DNA of 64,000 bases, from the NCBI GenBank assembly GCA_910577645.1, contig CAJTOL010000014.1, positions 15,733 to 79,732 on the forward strand, given 5' to 3'. Positions 18,376 through 26,984 of this stretch are shown here, one piece after another. The stretch comes from an uncultured Lachnospiraceae bacterium. Its GTDB lineage: Bacteria > Bacillota > Clostridia > Lachnospirales > Lachnospiraceae. The notes under the pieces are model-generated. The model was not told the origin of the DNA and ran no database searches. It was given only the letters and a program-made list of their open reading frames with translations. A program made the position numbers and the translations under genes. Position 1 is the first letter of the stretch; each line of letters opens with the position of its first letter.

Positions 18376-19188
18376 CTATTCTCTGACTCCACGCCGTTGT
18401 CTGGCTGCTTCAAACATGAGTACAGAAGCAGCTACGGCGGCGTTTAAAGATTCTACCCGGCCCAGCATGGGAATCCGGATATAAGTATCCGCAAAAGCAG
18501 CCGTCTCTTCTGTCAGACCCTTGGCCTCGTTGCCGATTAAAAAGCCGCAGGGACAGGTAAAATCCTCCTGATCATAGGAATTCTTTCCCTTTAAATGGGC
18601 GGCATACAGGCGGATTCCATTCCCCTTCATATTTTTTAATGTGCCGCAAAGATCCTCTTCATAGACAAAAGGTATGCGAAACACAGACCCCATAGTGGAA
18701 CGGATTACCTTGGGGTTATAAATGTCCACCGTATTCTTATCCATGATAACGCCGGTAACCCCGGCCCCTTCCCCGGCCCGGAGTATGGTTCCCAGGTTAC
18801 CCGGATCCTGAATGGTTTCCAATATCATCACACAGGCAGGGCGGGGCTTCCCTTCCCTGCCCCCTGTTCTGCCGGTTACATCCTCAAGAGTCCAATTTTT
18901 CTGACGGACTACCGCCAGTACTCCCTGGGGGGTCTGAGTATCTGCCATAGCCTTCATCACCGCGTCAGACACAATCTCACAGGGATATCTCAGGAATCTT
19001 TCTGCCTCTGCCCCCTCTGTCTTTAAAAATGTCTCTGTCACATAGAGGGTTTCCAGTTCATCTTCCGGAATCTCCCGGCAGATCCGCAGTCCCTCCACTA
19101 CATAAACTCCCTCTTCCCGTCTGGCTTTTCCTCTTTTTATCAGATTCTGGACATATTTTACCTGTTGGTTTTTGACACTGGTAATCAT
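18376..19188 (-). CDS. TrmH/SpoU family RNA 2'-O-methyltransferase
   Basis: A 270-residue SPOUT methyltransferase with an N-terminal L30e-like substrate-binding domain (1-100) and a C-terminal knotted domain carrying DPGNLGTILR, GNEAKGLTEE and IPMLGRVESLNAAVAASV, the three SpoU motifs that bind S-adenosylmethionine. The target may be 23S rRNA or a tRNA; the family cannot settle this. It starts two bases after the end of nadE, so the two are co-transcribed. Confidence 0.9.
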   Translation of the reverse strand: MITSVKNQQVKYVQNLIKRGKARREEGVYVVEGLRICREIPEDELETLYVTETFLKTEGAEAERFLRYPCEIVSDAVMKAMADTQTPQGVLAVVRQKNWTLEDVTGRTGGREGKPRPACVMILETIQDPGNLGTILRAGEGAGVTGVIMDKNTVDIYNPKVIRSTMGSVFRIPFVYEEDLCGTLKNMKGNGIRLYAAHLKGKNSYDQEDFTCPCGFLIGNEAKGLTEETAAFADTYIRIPMLGRVESLNAAVAASVLMFEAARQRRGVRE

Positions 19189-19189
19189 G

Positions 19190-21124
19190 CTATAGGTTTA
19201 TCCTCTCCAGCTCTTCCAGCCAGATCCTGGCAGAAGCGTCGCTGGGCATCCGCAGATCTCCCCTGGGGGATATGGCGGCGGCTCCTACCTTAGGCCCGTC
19301 CGGCAAACAGGAACGCTTAAACTGCTGGCTGAAAAATCTTTTGTAAAATATCTTGAGCCATTTTAAAATAACCTCTTCTCCATATTCCCCGGCAAAGGCC
19401 TGGCAGGCCATGCGGTAAATCTTTCCCGGCATATATCCGAACCGAAGAATATAATATAAAAAGAAATCATGAAGCTCATAAGGCCCTACCAAATCCTCGG
19501 TTTTCTGGGCAATCTCCCCTTCTTTTGGCGGCAGAAGCTCCGGGCTTACCGGCGTATTGAGAACATCAGCCAAAATCCCGGAAAGCTCCTTCTCCTCACA
19601 GGTTTCTGCATAATATTTTACCAGGTGGCGCACCAGGGTTTTGGGGACAGAGGCGTTGACTCCGTACATGGACATATGATCGCCGTTGTAGGTAGCCCAT
19701 CCAAGGGCCAGCTCCGACATATCTCCGGTGCCGATTACCAGAGCCCCTATCTCATTGGCTATATCCATCAGCACCTGAGTCCTCTCCCTTGCCTGACTGT
19801 TTTCATAGGTAACGTCCCGTTTATCCGGATCGTGCCCAATGTCCCGGAAATGGAGAGAGACGGCTTCTTTAATCACAATTTCCTGAAGCTCTGCCCCCAC
19901 CTCTCTGGCCATGGAGCAGGCATTTTGGTAGGTGCGATCCGTAGTTCCGAAGCAGGGCATGGTAATGCAGCGGATTTGGTTTCTGGGAAGCCCCAGCATA
20001 TCAAATGCCTTTACGCATACCAGCAAAGCCAGGGTGGAATCCAGGCCCCCAGACAGGCCCAGGACTACCCGGGCAGAGGAAGTATGTTCCAAACGCTTTT
20101 TCAGTCCCATGGCCTGAATCATAAAAATCTCCTGACACCGGCTGCTTCTGTCCGCCTCATTTCCGGGCACAAAGGGAGAAGGATTGATAAAACGCAGGGC
20201 CCCTTTTTTCTCACCGCAAGCCCACTCCGTATTTTTATATGCAAAAGCGGCTGTCAGATATTCTGCCCCATCTAAAGGGCGGAAAGTATTCATACGCCTT
20301 CTCTCGGCTTCAATCCTCTCCAGATCCAGATCTGCCATAATGGTTTCGTTGGTAAACCGGACAGATTCTTTTAACAAGGTTCCGTTTTCTCCAATAATAT
20401 TCTGTCCTCCAAAAACCAGATCCTGGGTGGACTCCCCCTCCCCGGCATTGGCATAGACGTAGCCGCTTACCAGCCTTGCGGACTGGCCGCAGATCAGATT
20501 TCTTCGATAAGCGTCCTTTCCGGTGGTCTCATCGCTGGCAGAACAGTTTACAATTACCGTGGCTCCTGCCATGGCATGGGAAATGCTGGGCGGATTGGGC
20601 GCCCATACATCCTCGCAGATTTCTGCCGCAATGGTAAGTCCAGGCACATTTTCACACTGAAACAGCACATTGGCTCCCATTATGACCTTATCTCCATAAA
20701 AATCTGTCAGTACCGGTTCCTTCCCTGCCGGTTCAAAATACCGCATCTCGTAAAACTCCGAATAGTTGGGAATATGGGTCTTGGGAATCAGGCCCAAAAG
20801 CTCCCCCTCAAAGATAACTGCAGCCGTATTGTAAAGCTTTCCCTTATGCTCCCAGGGCGTGCCTGCAACCACCACCATATCCAGTCCCTTAGAGGCTTCC
20901 ATAAGCTTTCTCAGCTCTTCCTTTGCCCTCCGGATTAATGAAAATTGCAAAAACAAATCCCCACAGGTATAACCCGTTATGGCAAGCTCGGGAAATACCA
21001 GTATCTTTACTCCTTCCTGGCTGCAGGTTTTCATGATGGCTTCCATCTGTTCCCGGTTCCATTGAGGATCTGCAACCCTTCCCTTGGGAGTAGCGGCCCC
21101 AACCCGGATAAATCCGTCAATCAT
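19190..21124 (-). CDS. nadE: Glutamine-dependent NAD+ synthetase
   Basis: A 644-residue two-domain enzyme that converts deamido-NAD to NAD+ with glutamine as nitrogen donor. The N-terminal nitrilase-type glutaminase (1-290) shows the triad Glu46 (FPELAIT), Lys115 (PKTHIPNY) and Cys170 (AEICEDVW). The C-terminal synthetase shows the P-loop GLSGGLDST near 358. The length is normal for the glutamine-dependent form. Immediate neighbours do not belong to NAD synthesis. Confidence 0.95.
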   Translation of the reverse strand: MIDGFIRVGAATPKGRVADPQWNREQMEAIMKTCSQEGVKILVFPELAITGYTCGDLFLQFSLIRRAKEELRKLMEASKGLDMVVVAGTPWEHKGKLYNTAAVIFEGELLGLIPKTHIPNYSEFYEMRYFEPAGKEPVLTDFYGDKVIMGANVLFQCENVPGLTIAAEICEDVWAPNPPSISHAMAGATVIVNCSASDETTGKDAYRRNLICGQSARLVSGYVYANAGEGESTQDLVFGGQNIIGENGTLLKESVRFTNETIMADLDLERIEAERRRMNTFRPLDGAEYLTAAFAYKNTEWACGEKKGALRFINPSPFVPGNEADRSSRCQEIFMIQAMGLKKRLEHTSSARVVLGLSGGLDSTLALLVCVKAFDMLGLPRNQIRCITMPCFGTTDRTYQNACSMAREVGAELQEIVIKEAVSLHFRDIGHDPDKRDVTYENSQARERTQVLMDIANEIGALVIGTGDMSELALGWATYNGDHMSMYGVNASVPKTLVRHLVKYYAETCEEKELSGILADVLNTPVSPELLPPKEGEIAQKTEDLVGPYELHDFFLYYILRFGYMPGKIYRMACQAFAGEYGEEVILKWLKIFYKRFFSQQFKRSCLPDGPKVGAAAISPRGDLRMPSDASARIWLEELERINL

Positions 21125-21169
21125 GTTAAGATTCCTCTCTTTCTTACATACCTCGTCTGAACTGTTACT

Positions 21170-22516
21170 TTAAAAGGGCATCCATTTCCCTTTCCAGCAG
21201 TACAGGACATCCATGAGAGCTGTGGTGGTCCATGTAATGGGATAACACAGCATTACTGCCTCAAAGCTGGGGAAAAACGGAACCAGCCCGTTTATATAAA
21301 TCATTCGGAGCACACACATATTGCCTACGCCGATGATCATGGTAACCATAGTCTTTCCGGCCCCCCGGAAGGTCCCCATCAGAATCTGATGCACAGACAG
21401 GAGACAATAAAACGGAAGCAGAATCTTAAACACCGTAACACCGTAGTTAAGAACCTCCGGGTCGCTGCTGAAAATCTGCAGCAAATCTCTGGTCTTCCAA
21501 AATAAAACCGGGCTTAAAATCAGGGTATATATAAAGCTGATAGCAAATCCCTCAAAGATTCCTCTCCTTACCCGATCCTTCCTGCCTGCCCCAATATTCT
21601 GTCCTGTAAAGGTGGTTGCTGCAATGCAAAAGCTCTGCAAAGGCAGCATGACAAAGCCGTCGATCTTGTTATACGCCCCATAACCTGCCATAGCGGCAGA
21701 GCCGTAAGCATTGATGTTGGCCTGTACAATTACGTTGGACAGGGAAATAATAGACTGCTGCAGCCCGCTGGGGATGCCGATAGCCAGAATCCGCTTCATC
21801 ATCCGGCGATCAATGGCAATCTTCTTTAATTCTACCCGGTAAATGTCTTTTGTACCCATCAGCGCCCAAATTGCCAGCGCCGCGGAAACCGCCTGGGCAA
21901 TAATAGTAGCATATCCCACTCCTGCAATTCCCATGGAAAAGGTTACCACAAACACCAGATCCAGCACTATATTTATCACGGAGGAAACGCACAGATAATA
22001 TAAGGGGCGTTTGGAGTCTCCCACAGCCCTCAGGATTCCTGCCGCCATATTATATAGTAAGTTAAACAGGGAACCAGAAAAAAATATCCGGAAATAAATG
22101 ACGGAATTGTCTATTACATCCTCCGGAGTTCCCATCCATTTGAGAATAAACGGGGATAACACTACTCCCAGAATACTTAACAGCACGCCGCCTATAAGGC
22201 TTAAGGCAATGCAGGTGTGAACCGCCCATGAAAGCTTTTTCTCATCCGCAGCCCCATAGTACTGGGAAATAATCACACCGGCCCCGGTGGCAATTCCCAT
22301 AAACATTCCGATAATCAGATTAATAAGGGAATTGCTGGAACCAACTGCCGCCAGGGCCTGGCTCCCGATAAAATTCCCTACGACAATAGAGTCTACTGTA
22401 TTGTATAATTGCTGGAATAAGTTGCCGATTAAAAGCGGAAATGAAAATAAAAGGAGTTGTTTCCATATCACTCCTTCTGTCATGAGCATGGTGCTTCCTG
22501 CCCGTTTCCCTGCCAT
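21170..22516 (-). CDS. MATE family efflux transporter
   Basis: A 448-residue inner-membrane antiporter with about 12 predicted helices in two related halves. The start of each half is recognisable (PLLIGNLFQQLYNTVDSIVVGNF in the first, GIPSGLQQSIISLSNVIVQ in the second). It would export cationic compounds using Na+ or H+. A GGAGG site lies nine bases before the ATG. It is divergent from the Rrf2 gene. The substrate is unknown. Confidence 0.92.
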   Translation of the reverse strand: MAGKRAGSTMLMTEGVIWKQLLLFSFPLLIGNLFQQLYNTVDSIVVGNFIGSQALAAVGSSNSLINLIIGMFMGIATGAGVIISQYYGAADEKKLSWAVHTCIALSLIGGVLLSILGVVLSPFILKWMGTPEDVIDNSVIYFRIFFSGSLFNLLYNMAAGILRAVGDSKRPLYYLCVSSVINIVLDLVFVVTFSMGIAGVGYATIIAQAVSAALAIWALMGTKDIYRVELKKIAIDRRMMKRILAIGIPSGLQQSIISLSNVIVQANINAYGSAAMAGYGAYNKIDGFVMLPLQSFCIAATTFTGQNIGAGRKDRVRRGIFEGFAISFIYTLILSPVLFWKTRDLLQIFSSDPEVLNYGVTVFKILLPFYCLLSVHQILMGTFRGAGKTMVTMIIGVGNMCVLRMIYINGLVPFFPSFEAVMLCYPITWTTTALMDVLYCWKGKWMPF

Positions 22517-22602
22517 GTCTCTGCACCTCCCTCAAAGCAGAAAATTCCTTCTACTTCTGTTATGATAACACAATTTACCAAAAAAGGAAAGGCAGATGCC
22601 GC

Positions 22603-22631
22603 TTTACTTTCTCCGGTATATCATGTATAGT
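22603..22631 (+). promoter_or_regulatory. Promoter of the rrf2-tcdA pair
   Basis: TTTACT (22603-22608), a 17-bp spacer and TATAGT (22626-22631) lie 25 bases before the Rrf2 start. Rrf2 proteins often repress their own promoters; no clear dyad is visible here. Confidence 0.6.
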
Positions 22632-22656
22632 AACAGTCAGAAAGGAGCCTTTTCTC

Positions 22657-23088
22657 ATGAAAATCTCTACAAAGGGCCGTTATGCCCTCCGAATGATGCT
22701 GGAATTTGCCCTTGCGCCGGAAGAATGTACCAAGTTAAATCAGGTGGCAGAGCGTCAGCAGATTTCTGTCAAATATTTAGAGCAGATTGCCATGAACCTG
22801 TCCCGGGCCGGATTTATCAAAAGTATGAGAGGCGCCCAGGGCGGTTATCGTCTGGCCCGGGCTCCTGAAGATTATACGGTAGGGGAAATACTCCGTTTAG
22901 CGGAAGGCAGCCTGGCTCCTGTTCCCTGCCTGGAGGACAGCCCCAATCAATGCGGCCGCGCCGGGGCCTGTGCGGTTCTCTCAGTATGGGAGGATCTGGC
23001 TGACGCCATTAATCAGGTGGTGGACAATGTAACCTTAGCGGATTTAGTGAAGGAGCAGCAAAGAAAGCCGGATAAAAATTTAATGTAG
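22657..23088 (+). CDS. Rrf2 family transcriptional regulator (IscR-like)
   Basis: A 143-residue winged-helix regulator. The Rrf2 N-terminus MKISTKGRYALRMML and the RGAQGGYRLARAP wing are typical. Three cysteines at 91, 99 and 105 (C-X7-C-X5-C) match the cluster-binding region of IscR, whose spacing is C-X5-C-X5-C, so it may sense iron-sulfur status. It is 29 bases before tcdA and probably regulates it. A cysteine-desulfurase gene, the more usual partner, is absent. Confidence 0.9.
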   Translation: MKISTKGRYALRMMLEFALAPEECTKLNQVAERQQISVKYLEQIAMNLSRAGFIKSMRGAQGGYRLARAPEDYTVGEILRLAEGSLAPVPCLEDSPNQCGRAGACAVLSVWEDLADAINQVVDNVTLADLVKEQQRKPDKNLM

Positions 23089-23117
23089 CATTTAAGATAT
23101 TTTTTGGTGGTTCATCT

Positions 23118-23876
23118 ATGGAGAGAAAAAGACAGCCGGAATTTTCCCGGACAGAAATGTTAATCGGCCATGAAGGAATGGAAATCTTAGCCCGCAGCAC
23201 TATAGTCGTATTCGGTGTGGGCGGAGTGGGTTCCCACGCGGTGGAAGCCCTGGCCCGGAGCGGTGTGGGATGCCTGATTCTGGCGGATAATGATCAGGTA
23301 GCCCTGTCTAACATTAACCGGCAGAGTATTGCCTGCCACAGCACTGTGGGACGTTATAAAACAGAAGTTATGAAAGAAAAAATTGCAGACATCAATCCCC
23401 TTTGCCGGGTAATTGCCATAAACCAGTTTATCCTGCCGGATAACCTGGAGCCATTTTTCCGGCAGGTATTCAGAGAAGTTTCTTCTGTCAGCTATATGAT
23501 AGATGCCATTGATACCGTCAGCGCAAAGCTGGCCATTGCAGAATATGGCTGGAAACATTCAATTCCCCTTATCTCCTCTATGGGCACCGGCAATAAGCTC
23601 CGCCCGGAGCTGTTTGAAATTACAGATATCTATAAGACCTCCGTCTGCCCTTTATGCAAGGTTATGCGTAGGGAACTAAAAAAGAGAGAAATCCCCTGTC
23701 TGGATGTGCTGTATTCAAAAGAAGAACCGCGGAAGCCTTTAAAAGCGGCAGATACCGAAGAAGAGACGGCTTCTCAGACAGTCCGCCGCTCTACTCCCGG
23801 CAGTATCGCCTTTGTACCGCCTGTAGCCGGGCTTATGATTGCCGGAAAAGTGATTCGAACCCTCTGCAGCCTTTAA
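23118..23876 (+). CDS. tcdA: tRNA threonylcarbamoyladenosine dehydratase TcdA
   Basis: A 252-residue E1-like (ThiF/MoeB fold) enzyme that cyclises t6A37 of tRNA in an ATP-dependent step. The nucleotide loop GVGGVGSHAVEALARSG (34-50), the SNINRQ motif and the CPLCKVMRRELKKR element near 177 are characteristic of TcdA/CsdL. It is co-transcribed with the Rrf2 gene. In E. coli this enzyme works with the Csd sulfur-transfer system, which may explain the pairing with an iron-sulfur-type regulator; that link is inferred. Confidence 0.9.
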   Translation: MERKRQPEFSRTEMLIGHEGMEILARSTIVVFGVGGVGSHAVEALARSGVGCLILADNDQVALSNINRQSIACHSTVGRYKTEVMKEKIADINPLCRVIAINQFILPDNLEPFFRQVFREVSSVSYMIDAIDTVSAKLAIAEYGWKHSIPLISSMGTGNKLRPELFEITDIYKTSVCPLCKVMRRELKKREIPCLDVLYSKEEPRKPLKAADTEEETASQTVRRSTPGSIAFVPPVAGLMIAGKVIRTLCSL

Positions 23877-23892
23877 CCCGGCAGGCGCCGTG

Positions 23893-24522
23893 TTAAATCC
23901 CTTTTCTATACAGCCAGTACGAATACGCTCCGGGTATTCCGGATATCAGAATCAGTACCAAAAAGAACAGCCACTGACTGGGCCAGAACGCGTTTACAAT
24001 AAACAGCGCCCCTCCCAGCATCCACAGACGCCCGGCCAGCCGGTGGGTCCGATTCCAGTTTTCTTCACTTGATAAGGTCCAGGGCATCTTAAGTCCTGTG
24101 GTGTAGCTCTGCTTGCTTTTTGGCAGATAATTCCCTACCCCGATAAAAAGAAGTCCCAGCATAATATTCACGATTTTCCCCACATTTATAGAAAACCCCA
24201 TAGCGATACCATAGCTTATTGAAGTCAGAACCACAGATATAACCGGCAGAATCCAGGCTATCAGATGAAACAGCCTTCTGCTGATATTCTGACCCTTGGG
24301 ATCATTTTGGCACATAAACAGCAAAAACAGCTGCATGGCCGCCATAAAAGCAGGTATTCCAAACACCAACATAGCCTTGGAGCTGTATCCGTCTATCTGG
24401 TTTTTAAAATTCCAATGGGTGGGCACCTGTCCCGGCAGGCGGTTCCACAGAGCCAAGCCTATTAAGCAGGGAATCAGCGTCACCGCTGTTGTTGCTATTG
24501 TCATTTTCTTTGAAATCTTCAT
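23893..24522 (-). CDS. SdpI-like DUF1648 membrane protein
   Basis: A 209-residue protein with six predicted membrane helices. It begins with the DUF1648 element (RLPGQVPTHWNFKNQIDGY) and ends in an SdpI-family half. In Bacillus subtilis SdpI gives immunity to the SdpC toxin and sequesters the repressor SdpR. I chose the ATG at 24522 because AGGAGAAGGA precedes it and it overlaps the ArsR stop codon (ATGA). No toxin gene is nearby. Confidence 0.88.
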   Translation of the reverse strand: MKISKKMTIATTAVTLIPCLIGLALWNRLPGQVPTHWNFKNQIDGYSSKAMLVFGIPAFMAAMQLFLLFMCQNDPKGQNISRRLFHLIAWILPVISVVLTSISYGIAMGFSINVGKIVNIMLGLLFIGVGNYLPKSKQSYTTGLKMPWTLSSEENWNRTHRLAGRLWMLGGALFIVNAFWPSQWLFFLVLILISGIPGAYSYWLYRKGI

Positions 24523-24791
24523 ATTCCTTCTCCTCTCAGCTCTGAAAGCCACAGCATAATTTCTTCAACTACGGAAGTGTTCAGTTCATAATATACGAAA
24601 TTTTTATATTTTGATTCCATCACCAGCTCCGCCTTTTTCAGCAGGTTTAAATGGTAGGAGAGCGTTGCGCCGGAAATGTCAAAATGACTGGCAATCTCTC
24701 CGGCAGATAACTTTTTCCCATTTTTTAAAAGTATGAGAATATCCCGGCGCACCGGATCGGATAATGCCTTAAATGTCTCCGCAAAGCCCAT
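24519..24791 (-). CDS. ArsR/SmtB family repressor (SdpR-like autorepressor)
   Basis: A 90-residue winged-helix protein with the recognition region SAGEIASHFDISGATLSYHLNLLKKAELV (about 30-58). It has no metal-binding cysteines, so it is probably not a metal sensor. Its gene is fused by a 4-base overlap to the SdpI-like gene, exactly as in sdpRI. A 32-bp perfect palindrome covers the promoter region upstream, fitting autorepression. Confidence 0.9.
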   Translation of the reverse strand: MGFAETFKALSDPVRRDILILLKNGKKLSAGEIASHFDISGATLSYHLNLLKKAELVMESKYKNFVYYELNTSVVEEIMLWLSELRGEGI

Positions 24792-24826
24792 ATATCCTCC
24801 TATTATAATAAATCAACCCATAAGGC

Positions 24827-24884
24827 AATTCTATTTAGATAATTATCTAAATAGAATTATAGCAGACCTCTGACAAAAAAGCAA
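24827..24884 (-). promoter_or_regulatory. Promoter and 32-bp palindromic operator of the ArsR-SdpI operon
   Basis: TTGCTT (24879-24884), a 17-bp spacer and TATAAT (24856-24861) form a minus-strand promoter. A perfect 32-bp palindrome (24827-24858; half-site AATTCTATTTAGATAA) overlaps the -10 and the transcription start. Binding by the ArsR dimer there would block RNA polymerase. The operator role is inferred, but position and symmetry are compelling. Confidence 0.8.
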
Positions 24885-24887
24885 GAA

Positions 24888-24923
24888 CGCCGTAAGATCA
24901 CTTATTCCTGTGCTCTTACGGCG
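24888..24923 (-). terminator. Terminator of the nucleoside operon
   Basis: CGCCGTAAGA (24888-24897) pairs with TCTTACGGCG (24914-24923), followed on the minus strand by a T-rich tail ending in TTTTTTG. A CTCTTTT tail on the other side could also stop plus-strand reads. It lies 26 bases after the pdp stop codon. Confidence 0.75.
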
Positions 24924-24949
24924 CTCTTTTCATCGCCTTTATGTTCCCA

Positions 24950-26272
24950 TTAATACCACTCTGTCCCGTCCTCTGCCACCCTGGCATATACCAGCTTCTT
25001 TGCAGGCGGAGTTTCCGGCGAAATCCGGTAGCTTTCTATCAGTTTTCTTTCTGCCTCCCCAAATACAGTATTGTCAGCCCCATACAAAACAGCCAGCGTT
25101 TCTCCTGCTTCTACTTTATCCCCATACTTTTTATGAAGATAAATTCCGGCGCTCATATCAATGGTATCTTCTTTTTTGGTTCTTCCGGCCCCTAATATAA
25201 CAGAGGCCAGCCCGCAGCTTTCCGCATCTATTTCCTGAATATATCCTGCCTTTGGGGCTTTCACTTCATAGGAACAGGACGCCTTGGGGAAAAGCTCCGG
25301 ATTCCGGATATACTCCGGGTTCCCTCCCTGGCCTTCAAACATATTCGCCAGGGTTTGTAAGGCTGTTTTATCCTCAATGGCCCCCTGAGCCATTTTCCAG
25401 CACTCTTCCAGTGTCCCTTTTCCCGCCATATAAAGCATGTTGGATGCCAGGTGCAGGCACACCCGGGTTAAATCCTCCGGGCCGTTTCCTTTTAAGGTCT
25501 CAATGGCTTCCATAACCTCCATGGAATTTCCGATGGCATGTCCCAAAGGGACATCCATGTCTGTAATCAATGCACAGCACCGGCGGCCTGCCATGGCGCC
25601 GATTGCCACCATTTTTCTGGCCAGCAGTTCTGAATCCTCCAGAGTTTTCATAAATGCCCCTCTTCCGGTTTTCACATCCAGTACAATACCGTCGCTTCCG
25701 GATGAAAGCTTTTTGCTCATAATGGACGAGGCAATCAGGGGAACACTGTCAATGGTTGCGGTTACGTCCCTCAGTGCATACAGCTTTTTGTCTGCCGGAA
25801 CCAGATTGCCGGTTTGGCCCATAACGGCAATTCCGTTTTCATTAACCAGGCGAAAGAATTCTTCCTCTGTCAGAGAAGTTCTGGTTCCCGGAACGCTTTC
25901 CATCTTGTCAACCGTTCCTCCGGTATGCCCCAGGCCCCTTCCCGAAATTTTTGCCACCTTCACTCCCAGGGATGCTACAATAGGGCCAAGAATTAAAGTG
26001 GTTTTATCCCCTACTCCCCCGGTGCTGTGTTTATCTGCCTTAAATCCCTTAATAGCGGATAAATCCAGCCTGTCTCCGGATGCTGCAATCTCCAGAGTCA
26101 AGTCCGTAATCTCCTGATCCTCCATCCCCTGGAAATAGATTGCCATCAGCATTGCCGACATTTGGTAATCCGGTATGCTTCCCTCTGTAAAGCCTTTTAC
26201 CATAAACCGGATTTCCTCTTTTTCCAGCTTCTTTCCCTGCTTTTTCTTTTCAATCAGGTCGTACATTCTCAT
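24950..26272 (-). CDS. pdp: Pyrimidine-nucleoside phosphorylase
   Basis: A 440-residue enzyme that splits thymidine, deoxyuridine and uridine with phosphate into base and (deoxy)ribose 1-phosphate. The family signature SGRGLGHTGGTVDKMESVPG and the phosphate-binding KHSTGGVGDKTTL are present. It is the last gene of the nucleoside operon, 39 bases after deoC. A phosphopentomutase, needed to turn deoxyribose 1-phosphate into the DeoC substrate, is not in the window. Confidence 0.95.
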   Translation of the reverse strand: MRMYDLIEKKKQGKKLEKEEIRFMVKGFTEGSIPDYQMSAMLMAIYFQGMEDQEITDLTLEIAASGDRLDLSAIKGFKADKHSTGGVGDKTTLILGPIVASLGVKVAKISGRGLGHTGGTVDKMESVPGTRTSLTEEEFFRLVNENGIAVMGQTGNLVPADKKLYALRDVTATIDSVPLIASSIMSKKLSSGSDGIVLDVKTGRGAFMKTLEDSELLARKMVAIGAMAGRRCCALITDMDVPLGHAIGNSMEVMEAIETLKGNGPEDLTRVCLHLASNMLYMAGKGTLEECWKMAQGAIEDKTALQTLANMFEGQGGNPEYIRNPELFPKASCSYEVKAPKAGYIQEIDAESCGLASVILGAGRTKKEDTIDMSAGIYLHKKYGDKVEAGETLAVLYGADNTVFGEAERKLIESYRISPETPPAKKLVYARVAEDGTEWY

Positions 26273-26311
26273 AGTCTTTTTCCTTTCCCGATTCCGCCTT
26301 AACTGCTGCCT

Positions 26312-26980
26312 CTAATAGCTGTCCGGATGGGCTTCTTCCGCTTTTGCCAGCTTTACAATCCGGCTGGTTCCCAGGCGCGCCGCGCCAAGCCTGACAAATT
26401 CTTCCGCATCTTCCATAGATCCAATCCCTCCGGCTGCTTTTATTTTCACGCCAGGGCCCACATGTTCCGCAAATAACCGGATATCTTCAAAGGTAGCTCC
26501 TTTTGCAGAAAAGCCTGTGGAAGTTTTAATAAAATCCGCGCCTGCTTCTGTAACAATCCGGCACATCCGGATTTTTTCTTCCTCTGTCAGCAGGCAGGTT
26601 TCAACAATTACTTTTAACGTCTTTAATCCGCAGACCTGTTTGATATCCCGGATCTCTTCTTCAATCCGTTTCCATTCTCTGTCCTTTACATCCCCCAGGT
26701 TGATCACCATGTCAATCTCATCGGCTCCGTTTCGGATTGCGTCCTCTGTCTCAAAAAGCTTTGCGGCCTTTGTGCTATAGCCGTTGGGAAAGCCGATTAC
26801 CGTACAGACCTTCATGGTATTTTTTACATAATTTTTGGCTCTTTTTACAAAAGACGGAGGAATACACACAGACGCAGTTCCATAAGCTACGGCCTCGTCG
26901 CAGATTCTTCGGATTTCCTCCCACCCGGCCTGTTGGGTCAGCAGGGTATGATCCACATACTGAAAGATTTTTCCATCCAT
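26312..26980 (-). CDS. deoC: Deoxyribose-phosphate aldolase
   Basis: A 222-residue class I aldolase that cleaves deoxyribose 5-phosphate to acetaldehyde and glyceraldehyde 3-phosphate. Schiff-base Lys152 lies in FIKTSTGFS, and Asp90 (DEIDMVIN) and the second lysine in LKVIVET complete the site. An AGGAGG site precedes the ATG, which lies four bases after the upstream metallohydrolase gene. With pdp it forms the catabolic end of the nucleoside locus. Confidence 0.95.
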   Translation of the reverse strand: MDGKIFQYVDHTLLTQQAGWEEIRRICDEAVAYGTASVCIPPSFVKRAKNYVKNTMKVCTVIGFPNGYSTKAAKLFETEDAIRNGADEIDMVINLGDVKDREWKRIEEEIRDIKQVCGLKTLKVIVETCLLTEEEKIRMCRIVTEAGADFIKTSTGFSAKGATFEDIRLFAEHVGPGVKIKAAGGIGSMEDAEEFVRLGAARLGTSRIVKLAKAEEAHPDSY

Positions 26981-26984
26981 GTTA

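Noticed and set aside
19469..20275. 268-codon plus-strand frame opposite nadE
   Set aside because: It is antisense to conserved NadE motifs, has atypical composition and no SD; it is a shadow of the real gene.
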